Below, in pieces: positions 14,631 to 18,549 of a stretch of 18,549 nt of DNA; the stretch's first letter is position 1, and the number at the start of each line of letters is the position of its first letter. The DNA comes from CAZVEV01 sp964625865 (lineage in GTDB: Bacteria > Planctomycetota > Phycisphaerae > SM23-33), in contig CAZVEV010000098.1 of the NCBI GenBank assembly GCA_964625865.1, forward strand, positions 1-18,549, written 5' to 3'. Under the pieces are notes generated by a model. The model saw only the letters and a program-made list of their open reading frames with translations. It searched no databases and had not been told where the DNA came from. The position numbers and the translations under genes were made by a program.

Positions 14631-17396
14631 CTACTCCCTGGCGGCGACCGCCTGATTGCGTTCGATGAGCAGGCCGGCGCTGTGGCGGCGGAGGGTGAGC
14701 AGGACCTGTTCCTGGGCGTCGCTGAAGGAGCCCTTGTATTGGGCGTAGGCGTCCATCCAGGTGATCAGGCGCTCGAGGTCGTCGTCGGTGAGCTTGACCA
14801 TTGGCTTGCCATTGCGCTTGGCCTGCAGTTTGGCCATGATGGCGCTGTTGGCTGCGGCGCAGCCGCCGACCTTGGACAGGCCGTGGTGGCTGCGGTAGTC
14901 GCGGTGGACGAGGTACGTCAGGGAGTTCTGCTTCGTTGTACCGTATCTGCACAGGACGTCGTAGGACTTCGCGGCGGTCAGGTCGAACTTGCGAGCGGCC
15001 GCGTCGGCGCCCTTGGGTGAGTGGCAGGAGACGCACTTGGCGTCCAGGACGGGCTGGACCAGGCGGTCGAACCGTAGCGGCCACGAGCCCGACGGGCCCA
15101 CGGTGATCTTCGACGGCTCGCGCCGGATCGCCTTGGCGCGCCCCAAGCCCGGGGCTTCCATTCGTGACTCATGACACCCGATGCAGCCGAGCGTCTGGCC
15201 GGGCTGAACGTGCGTGGTGCTCCGCATGGTCTGGAGGGCCATCCCGCGGGCGTCCAGGGCCTGGAAGAAGACGATCACGCCCGACGGCACGCGGAAATAG
15301 GCCGACCCGTCGGCGTCGACCGGGACCGTGCCGAGCACGCACTTTCCCGGGTCCTCGCGCGTCAGGCCGATGCGGGGGCTGTTCATGGTCGGCTGGGTCT
15401 TGGGCGGCACGGCGACGACGCGGAGGGCCTTGACGGTCCCTCGCTTGATGCCTGTCAGGCCGCGGTAGACGTCGGTCATCAGGAACCGCCCCTCGGCCGG
15501 TCCGTCGTGGACGACGCGGTCCGGCAGGGCCGGCGGCTTGCGGCGCGGGCGGAGGGGGATCGGATACTGACACGAGATCGCCTCGTCGCGATAGAGCAGT
15601 TCCTTGCGCCCGGTCCTGGCGTCGAAGAGGTACAGGCCCATCCCGTTGGGCGCCCGGCGTCCGCCCTGGCGGACACTGGTCTCGCAGCCCCACGCCGTCA
15701 GGTACAGCCGCTCGCTGAGCGGCCAGGGGTTGGCGTACTGCGAGGGCGACCAGCCTTCGATCTCGGGGAACTTGACCTCGGGCGTCAGGCGGGTGATCGG
15801 GGCGGCGCCCTCCGTGCCGACCCGTGTATCGAGCAGCACGAGCGAGCCGCCTGTTTGGGCGTGGTGCGCCGACGCGGTGAACACCAGCTTGCGGGAGTTG
15901 GGGATCGCGCGGGCCTCGAAGATGCAGTGCGGGCTTCGCGTGTAATTGCCGTACACGATCCGCGCGTTGGTCCCGTCGGTGTTGATCGACCAGAGGCTCA
16001 TGAACGCGTTGTTGTGACGGTCCACGTAGTCCCACCGCGCGTGGAGGATCGTCCCGTCGGCCGCCACGCTGGGCGTCCACTCGAACTCCTCGAACGGCGA
16101 GATAGCGTTCAGGTCCGAGCCGTCGGGGTTCATCGTGTGCAGCGTGTAGACCGCCACCGGGCGCGAGGCCCCGCCGCCGCAGCGGACGTAGACGTTGGGG
16201 CGGTCCGGCTGCTTGGCGGTGCATGCGGCGCTGTCGCGGCCGACCTGCACCACCTGCCCCCGCCGCGTCGAGAGAAAGACGATCCGCCCGTCGGGCAGGT
16301 AGCGCCCGTCGAAGTCGTCGTACTTGCCCTTCGTGATCTGCCGCAGCCCGGTCCCATTGATGTTCATCTCGAACAGGTGATAGAACGCATCGGCGGGAAT
16401 ACGCGACTTGTCGACCTTGTTCCGCTCGCCGGCCAGGTGCGGATAGTGCTTGCACCAGGCGAAAAGGACCTTCTTTGCGTCGTACGAGAGCATGGGCCGC
16501 AGGAAGCTGCCCCGTTCCTTGAATGCTCCCGTGATGCACTCGACCTCGGGCGTGTCGTCCTTGAAGCCGCGGAGAATGTAGATCCCGCCGCCCGGGCGCG
16601 ACCACCAGCCGTAGTACTGGTCGGACATGTGGTTGTACGAGCCGGGCACGCGCTTGGTGAAGAGGACCGCGTCGAAGTCCAGCAGCGGGTCCGCCAGCGC
16701 CTCGCGACGCTGGGCCCATCGGGCCGCCAGGGCCTTGGCCGCCATCGTCGCCTTGGCGGGGGCGGGCTTGGCCTTCATGATCGCCAAGTGGTCCACCGAC
16801 CATTGGGACGTGCTGATCTGGTCGGCCGGCTTGCCCAAGGCGAGGTTCGTCTTTGCGTCATCCGGCCCGAAGACCTCCACTTCGTCCAGGTGGAAGTAAA
16901 TGCTGCCGCGAATCTGGCATCGCACGAATCGCGTCGTCTGGTTCTCGAGCGTGACCGTCAGCGGCTTCTTGTCGGCCACGCCCAGAAACGTCTTGCCGCC
17001 ATGCTGGTAGACCTTTCGCCACGTCTTGCCGTCCTGGCTCAGCAGGATCATCAGACGGTTGTTGCGAGCGGCCATCGCTTTATCGCAGCGGTTCCAGACC
17101 ACCACCCGGGCGACTGACACGCACTTGCCCAAGTCCACCTGCCACCACGGGTCGGTCGAGACAGCCGTGTGAAACCCCCACCGCCCGTTCTTGACCCCGT
17201 CACACCCGCCGGCGGCGTCGGATGTCGTGGCAATCCTGCCCGTCGCCCGCGGCGCTCTGGCGGCGCCGGCCTTGACGCCCGCCTGCTTTGCCCAGTCGGC
17301 CTCGACCTGCGCCTTGCGCTCGGGCGTGACTGCCGCCAAAACACTCGCACAGATCGCCAGCGCGATCATCGACATAACAGACCCATATCGCCACAT
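14631..17396 (-). CDS. HzsA-related exported dihaem protein with discoidin-like and beta-propeller domains
   Basis: 921 residues from the ATG at 17396, which has GGGAGAG eight bases upstream and opens directly on a signal peptide (about 1-24). A non-ATG start at 17453 would add 19 polar residues. Residues about 52-177 resemble an F5/8 type C (discoidin) domain, with WWQVDLGKCVSVARVVVWNR and HLDEVEVFG. Residues about 236-606 contain TolB/WD40-like propeller repeats (FEMNINGTGLRQIT, YLPDGRIVFLSTRRG, SINTDGTNARIVYGNYTRSPH). Then come two c-type haem sites, CIGCH (738-742) and CVSCH (788-792), with His831, His837 and His838 as possible distal ligands. This layout matches the HzsA-related family common in planctomycetes, named after hydrazine synthase subunit A. 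A secreted electron-transfer or substrate-binding role is likely. No other hydrazine synthase gene is nearby. It appears to be transcribed alone. Confidence 0.82.
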   Translation of the reverse strand: MWRYGSVMSMIALAICASVLAAVTPERKAQVEADWAKQAGVKAGAARAPRATGRIATTSDAAGGCDGVKNGRWGFHTAVSTDPWWQVDLGKCVSVARVVVWNRCDKAMAARNNRLMILLSQDGKTWRKVYQHGGKTFLGVADKKPLTVTLENQTTRFVRCQIRGSIYFHLDEVEVFGPDDAKTNLALGKPADQISTSQWSVDHLAIMKAKPAPAKATMAAKALAARWAQRREALADPLLDFDAVLFTKRVPGSYNHMSDQYYGWWSRPGGGIYILRGFKDDTPEVECITGAFKERGSFLRPMLSYDAKKVLFAWCKHYPHLAGERNKVDKSRIPADAFYHLFEMNINGTGLRQITKGKYDDFDGRYLPDGRIVFLSTRRGQVVQVGRDSAACTAKQPDRPNVYVRCGGGASRPVAVYTLHTMNPDGSDLNAISPFEEFEWTPSVAADGTILHARWDYVDRHNNAFMSLWSINTDGTNARIVYGNYTRSPHCIFEARAIPNSRKLVFTASAHHAQTGGSLVLLDTRVGTEGAAPITRLTPEVKFPEIEGWSPSQYANPWPLSERLYLTAWGCETSVRQGGRRAPNGMGLYLFDARTGRKELLYRDEAISCQYPIPLRPRRKPPALPDRVVHDGPAEGRFLMTDVYRGLTGIKRGTVKALRVVAVPPKTQPTMNSPRIGLTREDPGKCVLGTVPVDADGSAYFRVPSGVIVFFQALDARGMALQTMRSTTHVQPGQTLGCIGCHESRMEAPGLGRAKAIRREPSKITVGPSGSWPLRFDRLVQPVLDAKCVSCHSPKGADAAARKFDLTAAKSYDVLCRYGTTKQNSLTYLVHRDYRSHHGLSKVGGCAAANSAIMAKLQAKRNGKPMVKLTDDDLERLITWMDAYAQYKGSFSDAQEQVLLTLRRHSAGLLIERNQAVAARE

Positions 17397-17481
17397 AGTG
17401 CGCGCTCTCCCGGTCTCGTCCGAACATGTGCGAATCGTTAACGATTGCGTCAATTCATATGGTATCCCGTCGACGTGCTAA
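17397..17481 (-). promoter_or_regulatory. Candidate promoter and palindromic operator of the HzsA-related gene
   Basis: TTAGCA (17481-17476) and TATGAA (17459-17454) are 16 bases apart, each matching four of six consensus positions, which predicts a start near 17447. The perfect 14-bp palindrome AATCGTTAACGATT (17433-17446) lies right at that start, a usual place for a repressor operator. The SD GGGAGAG is at 17411-17405. The palindrome and SD are certain; the promoter boxes are tentative. Confidence 0.4.
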
Positions 17482-17488
17482 CATCAAA

Positions 17489-17507
17489 CGCGGGGCATCG
17501 CCCCGCG
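17489..17507. repeat. Perfect GC-rich hairpin upstream of the HzsA-related gene
   Basis: CGCGGGGC (17489-17496) and GCCCCGCG (17500-17507) form an 8-bp stem with loop ATC. It lies just upstream of the candidate -35 box. No T tract is present, and the role is unknown. Confidence 0.5.
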
Positions 17508-17567
17508 GTTGCTGTTCGACGGTGCAGTGTGTTCCGAGTGCGTCTCGGCGGACCAGACGCCAAGCAA

Positions 17568-17598
17568 GCAGGGCGTGCAAACGTGTTGCACGCCCTGC
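17568..17598. repeat. 13-bp hairpin of the REP-like family, copy C
   Basis: GCAGGGCGTGCAA (17568-17580) pairs perfectly with TTGCACGCCCTGC (17586-17598) around the 5-base loop ACGTG. The core GCGTGCAA-N5-TTGCACGC is the same as in the paired hairpins at 14229 and 14455, about 3.1 kb away on the other side of the HzsA-related gene. Here it occurs as a single, longer hairpin. Confidence 0.7.
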
Positions 17599-17610
17599 GG
17601 GATGCCGTCG

Positions 17611-17635
17611 CCAGTTAACCAGTCAACCAGTTAAC
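17611..17635. repeat. Three tandem 8-bp repeats containing GTTAAC
   Basis: CCAGTTAA, CCAGTCAA and CCAGTTAA follow one another (17611-17634) and end in C, giving GTTAAC at 17614-17619 and 17630-17635. The same hexamer is the centre of the palindrome at 17433-17446. This could be a regulator-binding array, although it is about 215 bases upstream of the HzsA-related start. Confidence 0.5.
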
Positions 17636-17867
17636 TTGAATTGCCCTGGCCGCCATATTACAGTCAGGGTGTTGGGCACCCCAACCCAACTGATAGGAAA
17701 TCTGATTCCGCGTGCAGGTGCCTGGGTGGGCCGGGGGTGAGGGGTCTGCCGGGAGCCGGAACGTTCGACGCTCGCTTGGTGCTCCGCGTCAGCCCTGTTC
17801 ACCACTTGGCGCATCCATTCGGTCCGTTTCACGGGTTCGTTGAGGCCAGAAACCATCACCGAGCCGA
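17636..17867. other. Intergenic stretch with no supported gene
   Basis: The only clear structure is a short hairpin, GTTGGG/CCCAAC with a 3-base loop (17671-17685). Open frames here have no SD, domain or plausible composition. The stretch could be remnant DNA next to the insertion sequence. Confidence 0.4.
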
Positions 17868-18091
17868 TTAGACCGGGATTTCCCAGATGGTCTCCAGTTC
17901 GTGACCTCCACGAACTAACTCATAAATATTAACCGATATCGAAGGCCTTGTCAAGAATAATCTCCGACCCGAACGCAACTTTTTGCGTGTCGCCACGCCC
18001 GAAGGCACGTCAAACGAACATCTGGAGACAATGCGAAGAGACCATCCCCGTCGCGGCCAGGATGTTCCCGCCATTTCATCACGCACCGCCA
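17868..18091. mobile_element. Probable 3' flank/end region of an IS1380-type element
   Basis: This non-coding stretch follows the transposase stop codon. It includes a segment richer in A and T than its surroundings (about 17910-17990). The IS end should lie in or near it, because transposases normally sit close to the element end. A TTAA at about 17938-17941 is one possible boundary, but with only one end of the element in view the inverted repeat cannot be identified. Confidence 0.35.
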
Positions 18092-18549
18092 TCATCCCGG
18101 CACCGAATCGGGTGGCTTGAGCCGACGGATGCGTTCGAGGATGGCACGGAAGAGCCACTGCGGCACAGCCACTTCCGCCATCTGGAAGATGACGTATCGT
18201 GCGTGGGTGACCACCTTCGCACCGATCTTGATCAGCTTCTCCCGTAGCGTCGTCAGCGACCAGTGCTTCACCCTGGGTGGCAACGCCAATCGACGGAGGA
18301 AGTTGCCCAGGTTGTATGCCAGGGCGAACAACTGCAACCGCACCTGGTTGTCCATGAAGTCATGGCACGACAGCTTGGTCCACTTGACCGCGTTCTTGCC
18401 TTCCTTGATCCACTGCTCGGCCGTACCGCGACCGTTGTAGAACTTCACCACACGACGCGACGGCCATGGCAGGTTCGTGACGATGAACCCCACGCGCGGG
18501 AACAACTCGCCCTTGTGCCATTCCACCTTCGCCACCACACGACGGGCGA
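18092..18549 (-). CDS. IS1380-family transposase, C-terminal part (5' end outside window)
   Basis: The frame is open to the window edge and reads through the GTG at 18538 (ARRVVAKVEWHKGELFPRVG), so this is the C-terminal about 150 residues of a longer protein. It carries FYNGRGTAEQWIKEGK, an exact Y-x2-R-x3-E-x6-K signature of DDE transposases, including the last catalytic Glu. It is followed by LQLFALAYNLGNFLRRLALP, typical of the IS1380 family. The DDE Asp residues would lie upstream, outside the window. No frameshift or stop is seen in the visible part, so the copy may be intact. Confidence 0.85.
   Translation of the reverse strand, partial: ARRVVAKVEWHKGELFPRVGFIVTNLPWPSRRVVKFYNGRGTAEQWIKEGKNAVKWTKLSCHDFMDNQVRLQLFALAYNLGNFLRRLALPPRVKHWSLTTLREKLIKIGAKVVTHARYVIFQMAEVAVPQWLFRAILERIRRLKPPDSVPG

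Noticed and set aside
15171..17117. Long plus-strand open frame opposite the HzsA-related gene
   Set aside because: It is a shadow of the minus-strand gene, whose haem motifs, propeller repeats and signal peptide are unmistakable.
14631..17396. Genuine hydrazine synthase subunit of an anammox bacterium
   Set aside because: No partner subunits are present, no Tyr follows the first CXXCH, and there is an added discoidin domain. HzsA-related proteins also occur in non-anammox planctomycetes.
17611..17635. Replication origin iterons
   Set aside because: There are only three short repeats, with no dnaA/rep gene, DnaA boxes or AT-rich unwinding region beside them.
17623..17859. 78-codon minus-strand frame in the gap before the transposase
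   Set aside because: It has no SD, no recognisable domain and odd composition, and it lies in a gap rich in repeats. It cannot be supported as a gene.

Overview
The window is GC-rich, gene-dense bacterial DNA that most resembles Planctomycetota (perhaps a Phycisphaerae-like lineage). This rests on the gene content: an HzsA-related multidomain cytochrome, a kinase-fold/TPR membrane protein, a caspase-domain lipoprotein beside a DUF4384 lipoprotein, and a LamG lipoprotein. No rRNA, tRNA or CRISPR array was seen. The taxonomic call is an inference from family content.

Region 1 (1-5765) is a signalling/protease locus. On the minus strand is a kinase-fold protein with one membrane span and C-terminal TPRs. 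Its catalytic Lys, HRD Asp and DFG Asp are all replaced, so it should be a pseudokinase. Divergent from it on the plus strand is a probable operon of three lipoproteins: a 67-residue small one, a caspase-like (C14) protease with an intact His/Cys dyad, and a FlgO/CsgG-like plus DUF4384 protein.

Region 2 (5797-14140, minus strand) is a tight five-gene operon in which each gene overlaps the next by 4 or 8 bases. The order is an SbcD/Mre11/YhaO-like metallophosphoesterase, a YhaN-like SMC/Rad50-type ATPase with a membrane hairpin in its coiled coil and a long C-terminal extension, an exported transglutaminase-like protein, a LamG lipoprotein, and a small membrane protein with an HELGH zinc-protease motif. 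Coupling an intracellular DNA end-processing pair to three envelope proteins is the most unusual arrangement in the window.

Region 3 (14141-18091) contains an HzsA-related exported protein (discoidin-like domain, beta-propeller, two CXXCH haem sites) between two repeat-rich intergenic regions. The first holds two copies of a paired-hairpin (REP/BIME-like) element and tandem hairpins after the gene. The second holds a longer hairpin of the same family, a 14-bp palindrome at the predicted promoter, and a cluster of GTTAAC motifs.

Region 4 (18092-18549) is the 3' part of an IS1380-family transposase running off the window, with an AT-richer flank that probably includes one end of the element.
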